Counted from the first letter of the stretch, positions 8,818-18,096 are shown. The stretch is DNA of 46,694 nucleotides from Richelia sinica FACHB-800 (GCF_014698825.1 NZ_JACJTT010000042.1:1-46694), one strand, 5' to 3'. Notes: generated from the sequence alone by a model not told the origin. Numbers and translations: made by a program.

Positions 8818-11800
8818 CTATGAGTTGAGGGGACAGTAATCCTGGATGACTTTGACATCCAAGGTTGTATTCTGTAAAGAACGGATAGCGGCAACGGTGG
8901 CTTTAGCCCCTGCTAGGGTAGTAATAATGGGGATTTTGTAGGCTAAAGCTGTACGGCGGATTAACCTAGCATCAGTGTGGGCTTCTTCCCCAGAGGGTGT
9001 GTTGATGATCAGTTGAATTTTTTGGTTTTTGATGGCATCAATGACATGGGGACGACCTTCATGGAGTTTGAGGACTAGTTCAATATCTAACCCTTGTTCT
9101 TGAAGAACTTGTCTTGTACCTTGGGTGGCGATAATGGTGAAACCCAGGTCAATGAATTCTTGGACAACATTAACTGCACCGGCTTTATCGCGATCGCTCA
9201 TGGAGACAAATACAGTACCCTGGAGGGGTAGCTTTTCTCCTGCACCCAGTTCGGCTTTAGCAAAGGCCCGGCCAAAATCAGTATCAATGCCCATGACTTC
9301 ACCAGTTGAGCGCATTTCTGGCCCCAAAAGAGTATCTGTACCGGGGAATTTGTTAAAGGGTAAGACTGCCTCTTTCACGGCAATATGGGCAGGAATGACT
9401 TCTTGGGTAAAGTTTAATTCCTCTAAGGTTTTCCCCGACATGATTAAGGAGGCTAATTTGGCTAAGGGTACGCCCGTAGCTTTAGACACAAAGGGTACAG
9501 TACGGGAGGCACGAGGGTTAGCTTCCAAAATGTACACTTGGGGTGAATAAGTGCTAGCACCAACCACCGCAAATTGAATGTTCATCAACCCAACCACTGA
9601 AAGTGCTTGTGCTAATTGGACTGTCCAAGTGCGGATTTGGTTCAATACGGCTGGAGGAAGAGAAATAGAAGGCAAGGAACAAGCGGAGTCTCCGGAATGA
9701 ATCCCTGCTTGTTCGATGTGTTCCATGATGCCACCAATCACTACTCTGCCTGTGTGGTCAGCGATCGCATCTACATCGACTTCAATGGCGTTTTCCAGGA
9801 ATTTATCGATTAAAATCGGGTGATCTGGTTCCACTTGCACCGCAAAGGTCATGTATCGTTCTAACTCTGCATCGGAATAGACGATTTCCATGGCCCGACC
9901 ACCTAAAACGTAGCTAGGACGCACCACCACAGGATAACCAATGCGTTTAGCGACTATTAACGCATCTTCGTAACTGCGGGCCAGACCATTGGGAGGTTGG
10001 GCAATATTTAGGTCTTTGAGAATCTTTTCAAACCGTTCTCTGTCTTCAGCCGTGTCGATAGAATCGGGAGATGTTCCCCAGATTTTGGGGGCTGAGGATG
10101 GGGAAGGTAGTTCCTGTAAATACTTTTGCAGGGGAACCGCTAGTTTTAATGGTGTTTGTCCCCCAAATTGCACAATCACACCGACGGGGTTTTCCGCTTC
10201 GATGATGTTGAGGACATCTTCTTTGGTTAAGGGTTCAAAATACAAGCGATCGCTTGTATCGTAATCTGTAGAAACTGTCTCTGGGTTAGAGTTGACCATG
10301 ATGGTTTCATAGCCACCCCCTTTTAACGCATAGGCTGCATGACAGCAGCAATAGTCAAATTCTATTCCCTGACCGATGCGGTTCGGGCCTCCTCCCAAAA
10401 TCATCACCTTGGGTTTATCAGTTGGTAATACTTCCGTTTCGGATTCGTAGGTGGAATAGTAATAGGGTGTGAAGGCTTCAAATTCAGCCGCGCAGGTATC
10501 AACGGTTTTATAAACAGGAATTACACCAAGCTGTTTACGATATGTCCTGACTTCATCTTCATTAGTTTTGGTGGCAAAGGCAATTTGGCGATCGCTAAAT
10601 CCTTCCCGTTTCAACTCATACATTTGGTCTTTTGTCAACTGTTTGAGTGGTGTGCGTTTCAGGAATTTTTCCACTTCCAACAGTTGCTGCAACTTATCCA
10701 AAAACCAAGGGTCAATGCCCGTTAATTCGTAAATTTCCTCATTGGTAATCCCCGACTGCATAGCATTACGGACAGCAAAAATTCGGTCTGGGTTCGGTGT
10801 CCGTAATTGGGCGCGGATTTGTTCTCCACTAGGTAATTTTTCTGGCTTATCGCAACCCCAACCGGCCCTACCTGTCTCTAGAGAACGTAAAGCTTTTTGG
10901 AAGGATTCGTTAAATGTCCGGCCAATGGCCATTGCTTCCCCGACAGACTTCATTTGTGTGGTGAGTACCGGTTCCGAACCAGGGAACTTTTCAAACGCAA
11001 AGCGGGGGATTTTCGTGACAACATAATCTATTGTCGGTTCAAAGGAGGCTGGGGTTTTCTTGGTGATGTCATTTTTGATTTCATCTAAGGTGTAACCCAC
11101 CGCTAATTTAGCTGCCATCTTGGCTATGGGGAACCCTGTAGCTTTGGAAGATAAGGCGGAACTACGAGAGACACGGGGGTTCATTTCAATTACCACCACA
11201 TCCCCATTCACGGGATTCACCGCAAACTGAATATTAGAACCGCCGGTTTCTACCCCAATCTCCCGAATAATTTTAATCGCCATATCTCTTAGGCGTTGAT
11301 ATTCTTTATCGGTGAGGGTTTGGGCCGGGGCAACGGTGATAGAATCCCCGGTGTGAATCCCCATCGGGTCGAGGTTTTCAATGGAACAGATAATGACGAC
11401 GTTATCTGCTAAATCTCGCATCACTTCTAATTCATATTCTTTCCAACCTAATAAAGATTGGTCAATGAGAATTTGGGATACAGGACTAGCATCAATCCCT
11501 ACCTGGGCCATCACCTCAAATTCTTCTTGGTTGTAGGCAATACCGCCACCAGTCCCCCCCATTGTAAAGGCAGGACGGATAATTAAAGGATATGTACCAA
11601 TGCGTTGGGCGATCGCTTTGGCTTCTTCTAAGGATGAAGCTGTGCCACTGGGGCATACTTGCACCCCAATCTTGGCCATCGCATCGTTAAATAATTTCCG
11701 GTCTTCCGCTTTTTCAATTGCCGGTAACTTAGCACCAATTAACTCAACGTTGTATTTCTCTAAAACACCATTTTTCGCCAAGGCCACAGCAATATTCAGG

Positions 11801-12084
11801 GCCGTTTGCCCCCCCATGGTTGGCAACAGCGCATCTGGACGTTCTTTAGCAATAACTTTTTCTACTAATTCTGGTGTAAGTGGCTCAATATAAGTGCGAT
11901 CAGCGGTTTCTGGGTCGGTCATGATGGTTGCAGGATTGGAGTTGACCAACACTACCTCATAGCCTTCCTCTCGCAATGCTTTACAGGCTTGAGTGCCAGA
12001 GTAGTCAAACTCACAGGCTTGGCCAATCACAATTGGCCCAGAACCTAGCAGCAGAATTTTCCGAAGGTCATCACGGCGGGGCAT
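8818..12084 (-). CDS. carB: Carbamoyl-phosphate synthase large subunit
   Basis: A 1088-aa protein, the usual full length for CarB. It has two homologous ATP-grasp halves: residues 1-400, beginning [23 protein letters not shown], and about 560-935, beginning [22 protein letters not shown]. An oligomerisation segment lies between them, and a C-terminal MGS-like allosteric domain (about 950-1070, [13 protein letters not shown]...) follows. With the glutaminase CarA it makes carbamoyl phosphate from bicarbonate, ammonia and two ATP for arginine and pyrimidine synthesis; carA is not in this window. The gene stands alone between dps (507 bp upstream) and a group 2 sigma factor (777 bp downstream). 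No frameshift or lost motif was seen. Confidence 0.98.
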   Translation of the reverse strand: MPRRDDLRKILLLGSGPIVIGQACEFDYSGTQACKALREEGYEVVLVNSNPATIMTDPETADRTYIEPLTPELVEKVIAKERPDALLPTMGGQTALNIAVALAKNGVLEKYNVELIGAKLPAIEKAEDRKLFNDAMAKIGVQVCPSGTASSLEEAKAIAQRIGTYPLIIRPAFTMGGTGGGIAYNQEEFEVMAQVGIDASPVSQILIDQSLLGWKEYELEVMRDLADNVVIICSIENLDPMGIHTGDSITVAPAQTLTDKEYQRLRDMAIKIIREIGVETGGSNIQFAVNPVNGDVVVIEMNPRVSRSSALSSKATGFPIAKMAAKLAVGYTLDEIKNDITKKTPASFEPTIDYVVTKIPRFAFEKFPGSEPVLTTQMKSVGEAMAIGRTFNESFQKALRSLETGRAGWGCDKPEKLPSGEQIRAQLRTPNPDRIFAVRNAMQSGITNEEIYELTGIDPWFLDKLQQLLEVEKFLKRTPLKQLTKDQMYELKREGFSDRQIAFATKTNEDEVRTYRKQLGVIPVYKTVDTCAAEFEAFTPYYYSTYESETEVLPTDKPKVMILGGGPNRIGQGIEFDYCCCHAAYALKGGGYETIMVNSNPETVSTDYDTSDRLYFEPLTKEDVLNIIEAENPVGVIVQFGGQTPLKLAVPLQKYLQELPSPSSAPKIWGTSPDSIDTAEDRERFEKILKDLNIAQPPNGLARSYEDALIVAKRIGYPVVVRPSYVLGGRAMEIVYSDAELERYMTFAVQVEPDHPILIDKFLENAIEVDVDAIADHTGRVVIGGIMEHIEQAGIHSGDSACSLPSISLPPAVLNQIRTWTVQLAQALSVVGLMNIQFAVVGASTYSPQVYILEANPRASRTVPFVSKATGVPLAKLASLIMSGKTLEELNFTQEVIPAHIAVKEAVLPFNKFPGTDTLLGPEMRSTGEVMGIDTDFGRAFAKAELGAGEKLPLQGTVFVSMSDRDKAGAVNVVQEFIDLGFTIIATQGTRQVLQEQGLDIELVLKLHEGRPHVIDAIKNQKIQLIINTPSGEEAHTDARLIRRTALAYKIPIITTLAGAKATVAAIRSLQNTTLDVKVIQDYCPLNS

Positions 12085-12591
12085 AGTTGTTGCCTTGAAG
12101 TATAAGAATACAAATCCTGACTATTTTAATGGTGTTTACCCCTCATCATGCTATTTATTATCAAGTTTTCCTGGTTGAGATTCCTGTCCCATGAAAATAT
12201 CAACTGAACAAGGGCAAAATCATCACTTTTTCAGCCAGGTATTCATTTATATCAATTGCAACGAATATTTTACTGATTATTGCTATAAATTCTTATTTTT
12301 TTTGCTAATTTTGGTGAAAAATTTTTTCAGTTATAGATACGCATTATCTGCATTTAACCTGAGTTCGATGAAAAATTATATCTGAATTGAAGTTATTTGA
12401 CTTTTTCTAAAAAAAACATCTATCTATATAAATAAATTTAAATTTGATTTAATCTCAAATTAATCTTGATAGATTAAATAGAAATGGCAGCCAACCACTA
12501 GGCTTGACTGCCACTCTTATGAATTGATAGTGAGCAAACTTAACTCATTTCTAATTGATGCATCTGTTCAATCATCAAAATAGATACAATC
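12085..12591. other. AT-rich spacer between dps and carB
   Basis: A 507-bp AT-rich region. It holds the presumed carB promoter (right of 12084) and the dps terminator (about 12485-12513). A 64-codon plus-strand frame at 12191-12385 is AT-driven, rich in F/Y/N/K and lacks a credible ribosome binding site, so it was not called. Confidence 0.5.
12485..12513 (-). terminator. Probable terminator of dps
   Basis: On the minus strand TGGCAG pairs with CTGCCA, and inner CAA/TTG pairs extend the stem after a 1-nt mismatch. The stem is followed by a T-rich stretch (TTTCTATTT). It lies about 80 bp past the dps stop codon, so it fits a rho-independent terminator. Confidence 0.55.
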
Positions 12592-13146
12592 TTAGTTATG
12601 AGCAGGTTGGACGAAACCTAATGTCAAACTATCTTTAGCTAGAAAATGAGCTAAATGGTAAGCTCTTTCTTCTGTTTTTAACAGAATTTGTTCATAGAGG
12701 TAGCGTGTACCTCTATCGCCTAAACTTTCAGCCTGGGAAGCTTGCCGACGAATCAAGCTAATCATTGCTTGTTCTGCTGCTAAATCATTTTCTACCATCT
12801 TACGGGAAGAATATACGCCATCCGATTCTTGCTCGAAGCAGCACAATTCCGCCAATTTACTAAAAGTCGCAGCCGGAACACCACCTAGACCATTTAACCG
12901 TTCACCAATCTCATGGATATGGCCTTGGATTTGTTTGTAGCTATCGTTAAAGAATTCATGCAGTGAGGAAAATTCTGCACCTTCAACTACGAAATGGTGT
13001 TTTTGATACTGCAAAGACAGGGCTTGAAAACTTGCTAATACTACGTTAAATCCTTCTACAACTGGAGTAGTAACACTGCGGTCTAGTAAAACAGGATTTT
13101 CGTTGACTTGACCAAAATTTTGTAACAAAGTTTGAGTATCAGACAT
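12592..13146 (-). CDS. dps: Dps-family ferritin with His-type ferroxidase centre (Dps4-like)
   Basis: A 184-aa four-helix ferritin-like protein of the Dps family, which forms dodecamers, oxidises Fe(II) with H2O2 or O2 and stores iron, protecting DNA. Residues align with E. coli Dps in the same numbering: H51, H63 and E82 are kept, but D67 is N67 and D78 is H78 (HIHEIGERL instead of HLDTMAER). This matches the His-type ferroxidase class described for Nostoc punctiforme Dps4. A strong GAGGAG ribosome binding site precedes the ATG. It is transcribed alone ahead of carB, with a hairpin terminator downstream. Iron or peroxide control is likely for the family, but no operator was assigned. Confidence 0.9.
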   Translation of the reverse strand: MSDTQTLLQNFGQVNENPVLLDRSVTTPVVEGFNVVLASFQALSLQYQKHHFVVEGAEFSSLHEFFNDSYKQIQGHIHEIGERLNGLGGVPAATFSKLAELCCFEQESDGVYSSRKMVENDLAAEQAMISLIRRQASQAESLGDRGTRYLYEQILLKTEERAYHLAHFLAKDSLTLGFVQPAHN

Positions 13147-13491
13147 GGTTCTCCTCTGTTTTTAACAGTTATAAGTGGTAACTGCTAAGTCTTTATATCT
13201 TAACATTGAAAAAAATCATGGCAAGTCCATCAAATTTCTGAATTTTTGACATTTTTTCCTGATAAAAATATTAGATTATTTTACACATTGATTACTGTTT
13301 GTCGATTTTCACCATGTTCTCGTTCTTTGACTGGAAGATGAGGAGAGTCAAGGCCATTCCCTGTTTTCCTTCCTGTGTCTCTCTATCAACCTGCTTCTTC
13401 ACGGTGTAAACTATTTCTTGGACAACCTGAGCAACTGACCCCAAAAACCTTTACAATAGTGGGATTGTGTTAATTTATGTAACAAATATTT
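13147..13491. other. Divergent promoter region, dps / 2TM gene
   Basis: A 345-bp spacer between two divergent genes, so it must contain both promoters. It includes an AT-rich stretch (13200-13290) next to dps and a weak TTGACT/AGTCAA dyad near 13328-13352. No Fur, PerR or NtcA consensus could be assigned by eye. Confidence 0.4.
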
Positions 13492-13749
13492 ATGCCTCCT
13501 CGTTGGCCTCGTCAACCTGATCGCCAAGATCCAGAATTTCGGAAATTAGATGACAGAATGAATTTTGCAGTACATGTAGCGATCGCTGCGACAATCAATT
13601 CTGGTCTGTGGTTCTTCCATAACTTGAAAGCAGCTACCTGGGAATGGCTACCTTGGGTAACAGCAGGTTGGGTAGGAGTATTGTTGGTACATCTCCTTTA
13701 TATCGGGGCGATCGCTAATTACTCCCAAACAACCAATAAATCTTCCTAA
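13492..13749 (+). CDS. Small 2TM-domain membrane protein
   Basis: An 85-aa protein with a proline- and arginine-rich cytosolic head (residues 1-22) and two hydrophobic helices (about 26-45 and 52-76) separated by a short Trp-rich turn. This is the architecture of the 2TM domain family. Function is unknown; the family occurs alone or attached to signalling proteins. The start is the first ATG, after a weak ribosome binding site. It lies 117 bp upstream of the DUF3181 gene on the same strand, so the two may be co-transcribed. It is conserved-looking and has a HIP1-like GCGATCGC twice in its coding sequence. Confidence 0.75.
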   Translation: MPPRWPRQPDRQDPEFRKLDDRMNFAVHVAIAATINSGLWFFHNLKAATWEWLPWVTAGWVGVLLVHLLYIGAIANYSQTTNKSS

Positions 13750-13866
13750 AGATAGATGGTCAAGGTTGGGGCGATCGTCACCTGTGGCAGTAGAGACAAT
13801 CTAGCCAATTAAGCCATAATGGAAAAAGCTGCAAATTTCCTCTTTGTGTCGCTAGGAACTATCCTT

Positions 13867-14175
13867 ATGGCTAAAACCAATACCACAGAACTACTAGAAG
13901 CCCTAGCAGATGAAATTGGTGAAAACGTTTATATAGATATTGCTAAATGGCATCTTTATCTCTCAGATGCCAAAATTGCCCGTATCGTGGCTGAGAAGCT
14001 ATATCCGATCATCACAGATAGAAATGTCAATGAAGACCGGGTAATCAAAGTTTTAGAATCAATCCCCATTAAAATTGGTGGAGGTAGGAAAGAATTACCT
14101 TTACTTGATTTATTACCTCTCCAATGTCAAGTCACACTAGTGGATATATTAGAAAAATATCAACGGGAAGTATAA
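13867..14175 (+). CDS. DUF3181 family protein
   Basis: A 102-aa protein starting MAKTNTTELLEALADEIGENVYIDIAKWHLYLSDAKIA, which I recognise as the cyanobacterial DUF3181 family. It is mostly helical, soluble, and has no catalytic motif that I can name. The longer frame from 13819 adds 16 residues (MEKAANFLFVSLGTIL) that are not typical of the family, so the internal ATG at 13867 was chosen. Conservation across cyanobacteria suggests a housekeeping role, but none is known to me. A strong hairpin follows about 85 bp after the stop. Confidence 0.8.
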   Translation: MAKTNTTELLEALADEIGENVYIDIAKWHLYLSDAKIARIVAEKLYPIITDRNVNEDRVIKVLESIPIKIGGGRKELPLLDLLPLQCQVTLVDILEKYQREV

Positions 14176-14259
14176 TTTAGGTTTTCAATCAATATCCCCA
14201 CGTTTTTAGTTCCAAAGATAACAAGCCTGAAAATCATCGAAAAAATTCTGTCTCATAGT

Positions 14260-14284
14260 AGGGGTTCAGCAATGCTGAACCCCT
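14260..14284 (+). terminator. Strong hairpin after the DUF3181 gene
   Basis: AGGGGTTCAGCA and TGCTGAACCCCT form a perfect 12-bp inverted repeat around a single A (effective loop of about 5 nt). It is followed by TATATATG rather than a T run. It could act as a terminator or be a copy of a dispersed palindromic repeat. Confidence 0.5.
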
Positions 14285-14332
14285 ATATATATGTAATAGA
14301 CTCAGATAATTTCCATATCAACCCTATGTGCA

Positions 14333-14339
14333 AGGAGGG
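14333..14339 (+). promoter_or_regulatory. Strong ribosome binding site deciding the 14348 start
   Basis: AGGAGGG lies 8 nt before the ATG at 14348 but only 2 nt before the in-frame TTG at 14342. The spacing selects the ATG. Confidence 0.7.
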
Positions 14340-14347
14340 TTTTGTAT

Positions 14348-14557
14348 ATGTTTTTACAAATTAAAAATAACGGAAATCTCATTAAAATTCTTGATATTCA
14401 AGAATTACTGAACCCCAACATCAAAACAATTCATGCCCAAGACCAAGAAGGACAGGAAGAACAAGAAACAGATATTTATCAAAAAGAAAATTTAGTTTTT
14501 CCCTCTGGTGAACAATTACCACGTTGCTGGTTAGATGCAAACTATAGAAGTAATTAA
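14348..14557 (+). CDS. Small conserved cyanobacterial protein of unknown function
   Basis: A 69-aa protein beginning MFLQIKNNGNLIKILDIQELL, with an acidic, Gln/Glu-rich middle (DQEGQEEQETDIYQKE) and a C-terminal LVFPSGEQLPRCWLDANYR motif. The start is fixed by an AGGAGGG ribosome binding site 8 nt upstream. The excellent Shine-Dalgarno and ordered ends argue for a real gene. I recall very similar small proteins in other Nostocales, some labelled acetyltransferase, but at this length no acetyltransferase fold is possible, so that label is not used. It has no membrane segment and no cysteine pair. The gene stands alone between a hairpin and the convergent ABA4-like gene. Confidence 0.7.
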   Translation: MFLQIKNNGNLIKILDIQELLNPNIKTIHAQDQEGQEEQETDIYQKENLVFPSGEQLPRCWLDANYRSN

Positions 14558-14605
14558 TAGACTCGCTAGTAATGCTAATGAGTTAATCCCATTAGCATTA
14601 TCAAT

Positions 14606-15085
14606 CTAATTACTGCTTGAGGAAGCAGCTTGTTCTGGTAAATTGACAACAGCGGACTCAGGACGAGGGAAAAATGCTTTAGTAATCCAGTAGGTGAAAA
14701 TATGGGAAAGCAAACCTATTGGCCCTGCGAACAAACATAAAGCTAAAGAATGTACTGTCCAAATACCTGTTTTTTGTCCTTCCCAATATATCCATCTACC
14801 CACAAATAAATCCAACACCAAAAAATGAATCCAACCAGTAGCAGCAGCCTTTTCATCTGCAAAGAATCTAGCTATATCTGCTAACTGAGGATTGGATAAA
14901 GCTTGAGCATTTTCTGGAGTAATACTCGTAATAAATAAATACAGATATGCTACAGCTAAGACCACAAATGGTAGATAAGATTCCATGACTTTGCGGGTAA
15001 TCTTCCAATTAGGTAAGAAAATCATCAAAGTCCAAAAAGGCAAAACAAAAACATTGGCAATATTGAATAAATCTGTGATATTCAT
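14606..15085 (-). CDS. ABA4-like (DUF4281) membrane protein
   Basis: A 159-aa protein with four predicted membrane helices (about 5-27, 35-55, 87-105 and 112-135). It matches the ABA4-like/DUF4281 family, including the IHFLVLDLFVGRWIYWEG segment after a DExxA loop. In Arabidopsis ABA4 is needed for neoxanthin formation; cyanobacteria do not make neoxanthin, so the role here is unknown, possibly carotenoid-related. The Ser-rich C-terminal tail is cytosolic or stromal-like. It begins 3 bp after the stop of the upstream cobW-type gene, so the two are probably translationally coupled. Confidence 0.82.
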   Translation of the reverse strand: MNITDLFNIANVFVLPFWTLMIFLPNWKITRKVMESYLPFVVLAVAYLYLFITSITPENAQALSNPQLADIARFFADEKAAATGWIHFLVLDLFVGRWIYWEGQKTGIWTVHSLALCLFAGPIGLLSHIFTYWITKAFFPRPESAVVNLPEQAASSSSN

Positions 15086-15088
15086 AAA

Positions 15089-16138
15089 TTACAAAGCAAC
15101 CAACTGAGATTCTATCTCTGAAGATTGTAAATCACGACCGATAAAAACTAAACGTGTTTGTTTTTCTTCCTCTGGCTTCCAGGGACGGTCATAAAATTTT
15201 TCAAATCTTGTCCCTACACCCTGCATAACTAAGCGCATCGGTTTATTGGCCACAGCAACAAAACCTTTAATTCTGTAAATTTCTTGTTGTTCTGCGAGTT
15301 TTTGTAATGTTGCTTGTAGCTTTTCTGGGTCAAAGGTGCGGTCTAATATCACATGAGTTGAATTTATTTCTTCATCATGATCATGGTCTTCTTCCGTATC
15401 GTGATGACTAGGACGAGAATCTAAATTATCTTCAACAGCTGCCTCAAATCCTAATAAAATAGATGGGTCAAGCTTTCCATAATCACTAGAGACTATTTTC
15501 ACTTCTCTAGGTAATTCATTTTTGACTAATTCTTTTACTTGCCCTTGAGTTTTATCATCAACTAAATCAGTTTTATTCAAAATCACTAAATCTGCACAAG
15601 CTAGCTGGTCTTCAAATAGTTCCTGCAAAGGTGTTTCATGTTCTAGACTATCATCTGCTTGTCTTTGTACAGCTATAGCCTCTAAATCACTGGCAAATGT
15701 TCCTCCTGCAACTGCCGCACAATCTACCACTGTAATCACTGCATCTACTGTGGCAGCATTGCGGATTTCTTGCCAACGAAAAGCCTTAACTAAAGGTTTG
15801 GGTAAAGCTAAACCAGAAGTTTCAATAATAATACAATCAATACTATCTCGGCGTTTAATTAACTCCCGCATTGTCGGGTAAAATTCTTCTTGGACAGTAC
15901 AACATAAACAGCCGTTAGTAAGTTCAAATATATTATTTTCTTGATTTGCTTCTATTTCATCTTCCGGGCAAATTTGACAGGATTTTAATAGTTCTCCATC
16001 TATACCCAGTTCACCAAATTCGTTAACTAATACTGCTATGCGTCGTCCTTGGTTGTTTTGAAGAAGGTGACGGATAAGGCTAGTTTTACCACTTCCTAAA
16101 AAGCCTGTGATGACGGTAACGGGGATTTTTGTTGCCAT
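15089..16138 (-). CDS. cobW: CobW/COG0523 family GTP-binding metallochaperone
   Basis: A 349-aa G3E-family GTPase. GFLGSGKT (Walker A) is at residues 12-19, the metal-binding CxCC motif (GCLCCT) at 76-81, ETSGLALP follows the Walker B region, and NKTD gives guanine specificity. A His/Asp-rich linker (SHHDTEEDHDHDEE) precedes the C-terminal CobW_C domain. COG0523 proteins deliver zinc, cobalt or other metals to client enzymes; the actual metal here is not known, so cobW is used only as the family name. The frame is open for 31 more codons upstream, but these run into a dispersed repeat with a TTG start, so the ATG at 16138 was chosen. Only 3 bp separate it from the ABA4-like gene. Confidence 0.88.
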   Translation of the reverse strand: MATKIPVTVITGFLGSGKTSLIRHLLQNNQGRRIAVLVNEFGELGIDGELLKSCQICPEDEIEANQENNIFELTNGCLCCTVQEEFYPTMRELIKRRDSIDCIIIETSGLALPKPLVKAFRWQEIRNAATVDAVITVVDCAAVAGGTFASDLEAIAVQRQADDSLEHETPLQELFEDQLACADLVILNKTDLVDDKTQGQVKELVKNELPREVKIVSSDYGKLDPSILLGFEAAVEDNLDSRPSHHDTEEDHDHDEEINSTHVILDRTFDPEKLQATLQKLAEQQEIYRIKGFVAVANKPMRLVMQGVGTRFEKFYDRPWKPEEEKQTRLVFIGRDLQSSEIESQLVAL

Positions 16139-16196
16139 GTTTGGTGTGTTGTTTTGTGATTTGATTTTACCATATATTGAATAACCCCTCTCTAAA

Positions 16197-16219
16197 CCTC
16201 TCCCCGCAACGGGGAGAGG
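16197..16219. repeat. Palindromic dispersed repeat (CCTCTCCCCG hairpin)
   Basis: CCTCTCCCCG and CGGGGAGAGG form a perfect 10-bp stem with a CAA loop, within a GC-rich patch in an AT-rich spacer. Such CTCTCCCC-type palindromes are dispersed in Nostocales genomes. A related GC-rich piece lies at 16373-16410. Confidence 0.6.
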
Positions 16220-16263
16220 CTTAAATACCAATACAATTTTGTAAATAGTTTATTAAGCTCTTT

Positions 16264-16289
16264 TCTCTGTGGTCTCTGTGCCTCTGTGG
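16264..16289. repeat. CTCTGTGG-type short tandem repeat
   Basis: Three near-identical CTCTGTG(G/C) units follow one another. The motif resembles a dispersed repeat seen in many cyanobacterial spacers. No coding role. Confidence 0.5.
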
Positions 16290-16372
16290 TTTGTTTTAAA
16301 AAAAGGGTTTTAGTTTAACTGAAACGTATTAGCTTAAATACTTAATTTAATATTCATAATTATTAGTTTAAA

Positions 16373-16410
16373 AGCCCCTTTCCGCGTCAGAGAGGGGTTG
16401 GGGTGAGGTC
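16373..16410. repeat. GC-rich dispersed repeat next to the pentapeptide-nuclease gene
   Basis: A GC-rich block (AAAAGCCCCTTTCC...GAGAGGGGTTGGGGTGAGG) in an otherwise AT-rich spacer. It is related in composition to the palindrome at 16197-16219 and can form a CCCCT/AGGGG stem. It ends about 10 bp from the stop codon of the gene at 16419. Confidence 0.5.
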
Positions 16411-16418
16411 AGATTATT

Positions 16419-17669
16419 TTAAGAATATCCAATTTCTATCATGTGGAAAAATTCCTGCACTACTTCATCAGGATTGTTATAACATCTTTCAGAATCAAAT
16501 CTTTCTACAACTTTGATACCGTTTTTCTTGAAAATGCGTTCTCTTTCTTGTTCCTCAACTCTGCGTTGTGCGGTGTGAAATGGCCCATCAACTTCCAAAA
16601 CTCCCCATTTACCGTTATAACAAATGAGAAAATCAGCTTCTTTATTTTCTCTACCTTTAGATGTGGTAAGTCGTGCTAAGGAATTGGGTACAAATAAAAC
16701 TCCTGTTCTGTCTAATGCTTCAGCAATTTTGATTTCTGTTTTTGAGCGAAAGCGTAGATTTTCCCATGTGTGAATTGTTGAGTTTGAATAAAATTGAATT
16801 CCTTGGTTATTGATATTATTATCTTTTTCAAGAATTTTGCTGATAATTAAATCTGTATTTTCTATAATCTTTTTATATAAACTGGCAAATTCTCCAGGTA
16901 CAAAATTACCATTTATAGGGCGACGTTCCGTTTTAATATTCTCCTTGTCATTATAAGATATATAAAGATATTTACAAATTATTTCATCTAATTTTGTTTC
17001 GCTGTTAATTATCCAATCTTTTATACAAGCACCTGTAAGATTAACAGATTGAAGATTTGCACCACTTAATATACATTTGGTTAAATTAGCGTTAGCAATG
17101 TTAGCATTATTAATATCAGAATCATTTAAGTTTGATTCTTTTAAATTAGCTTCACTTAAATTTGATGCACTTAGGTCGCAATGATTGAGATCAGCATTTA
17201 CAAGATTTGAACTACTGAGATCAGAATATCTGAAATTGCAGTAGCTAAAGTTACTCCAAGACAAGTTAACATTAGTTAGGTTTGTATTGATTAAATTGAC
17301 AATACCACTACATCCATGTTTGACGGTGGTTTCGCTAAGATTAGCATTACTAAGATTGGCTTCACTCAGGTCTACATTATATATTTCTACGCGCCTAAGA
17401 TCAGATCCCCTGAGATCAACTTCTCGAAAATTACTGTCATAAAGACTAGCACCAAAAAAACAAACATTTCTTAGGTCAGCTTTCCTAAAATTAGTGTTGT
17501 ACAGATTAGCTTGAAAAAAAATAGCATTAGCAAGGTTAAATCCTCTCAAATCAGTATCTTTAAGATCAGCTTCCCACAGATCAGGTCTTATATTTGGATT
17601 TTCTAACCTCCAGTTATTCCAAGCCTCTACACCTTGCTTTAATATTGCTAAATGCTCTGGATTTGCCAT
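16419..17669 (-). CDS. Pentapeptide-repeat protein fused to a DUF559-like PD-(D/E)XK nuclease domain
   Basis: A 416-aa two-part protein. Residues about 30-215 are pentapeptide repeats (A/S/N-(D/N)-L-x-x units such as ADLRN, ANLSN, SNLSE, SDINN), which fold as a right-handed quadrilateral beta-helix. Residues about 300-416 resemble DUF559/VSR-type nucleases: RSKTEIKIAEAL with E312, EADFLI with D346, WGVLEVDGPFH with E359 and D361, then a helix with ERERIFKKNGIKVVERFD. The EVDGxxH signature is typical of DUF559. The linker (220-300) is unassigned. Target and function are unknown; DNA cleavage is inferred from the fold only. It stands alone, flanked by repeat-rich and HIP1-containing spacers. 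Confidence 0.8.
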   Translation of the reverse strand: MANPEHLAILKQGVEAWNNWRLENPNIRPDLWEADLKDTDLRGFNLANAIFFQANLYNTNFRKADLRNVCFFGASLYDSNFREVDLRGSDLRRVEIYNVDLSEANLSNANLSETTVKHGCSGIVNLINTNLTNVNLSWSNFSYCNFRYSDLSSSNLVNADLNHCDLSASNLSEANLKESNLNDSDINNANIANANLTKCILSGANLQSVNLTGACIKDWIINSETKLDEIICKYLYISYNDKENIKTERRPINGNFVPGEFASLYKKIIENTDLIISKILEKDNNINNQGIQFYSNSTIHTWENLRFRSKTEIKIAEALDRTGVLFVPNSLARLTTSKGRENKEADFLICYNGKWGVLEVDGPFHTAQRRVEEQERERIFKKNGIKVVERFDSERCYNNPDEVVQEFFHMIEIGYS

Positions 17670-18000
17670 AATCTAGTTTTTATCCCTAAAATTGCCAATA
17701 CTCGGATTTTAACCTAATTTCATTAAGCTGAGAATGTAATGAAAATAGCGATCGCCTTGTTTTCACAAAAATGCGTTAACTAGCGATCGCTATTAGTATT
17801 CATCAAGTCTTTGAAAGTGAAAGTTTAACCAAAATGTTAACTTAGATCAAAACATTTCTACTTAACATTTGCCACGCTCAGAGACTTAATAGCATTTCTT
17901 TCACTTAACAAAAACACAAGATATTGATTAAGACTAACTCCTTCTTTCTCTGCATTTTCTGTTAACTGCTGATGCAAAATTAATAATAAACACAAAATTT
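17670..18000. other. Spacer between ho1 and the pentapeptide-nuclease gene
   Basis: No gene seen. It contains two HIP1 octamers (GCGATCGC, near 17748 and 17784), 30-40 bp apart. The left part must carry the promoter of the pentapeptide-nuclease gene. Confidence 0.5.
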
Positions 18001-18061
18001 AGGGGTAATCTCCCTCCGGTTGCTTTCATGGACAGAAAACAATCACAGGGAAATTACCCCT
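18001..18061 (-). terminator. Probable terminator of ho1
   Basis: AGGGGTAAT at 18001-18009 pairs with ATTACCCCT at 18053-18061, with additional TCCC/GGGA pairs inside after a small bulge, giving a long stem-loop. On the minus strand it is followed by AAATTTTG. It starts about 35 bp after the ho1 stop. Confidence 0.6.
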
Positions 18062-18096
18062 ATATATTTCGAGTATTTTGAATATTGCTTAACTCA

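Noticed and set aside
9125-9550. 141-codon open frame opposite carB
   Set aside because: Lies wholly within carB, which has complete family motifs; no independent coding signal.
12191-12385. 64-codon plus-strand open frame
   Set aside because: Phe/Tyr/Asn/Lys-rich product expected by chance from AT-rich DNA.
16139-16231. 31-codon N-terminal extension of the CobW protein
   Set aside because: Begins with TTG and translates a GC-rich dispersed palindrome; the family start is ATG 16138.
15089-16418. Cobalamin riboswitch near the cobW-type gene
   Set aside because: No B12-box-like conserved sequence was seen upstream; the spacer contains only repeats.
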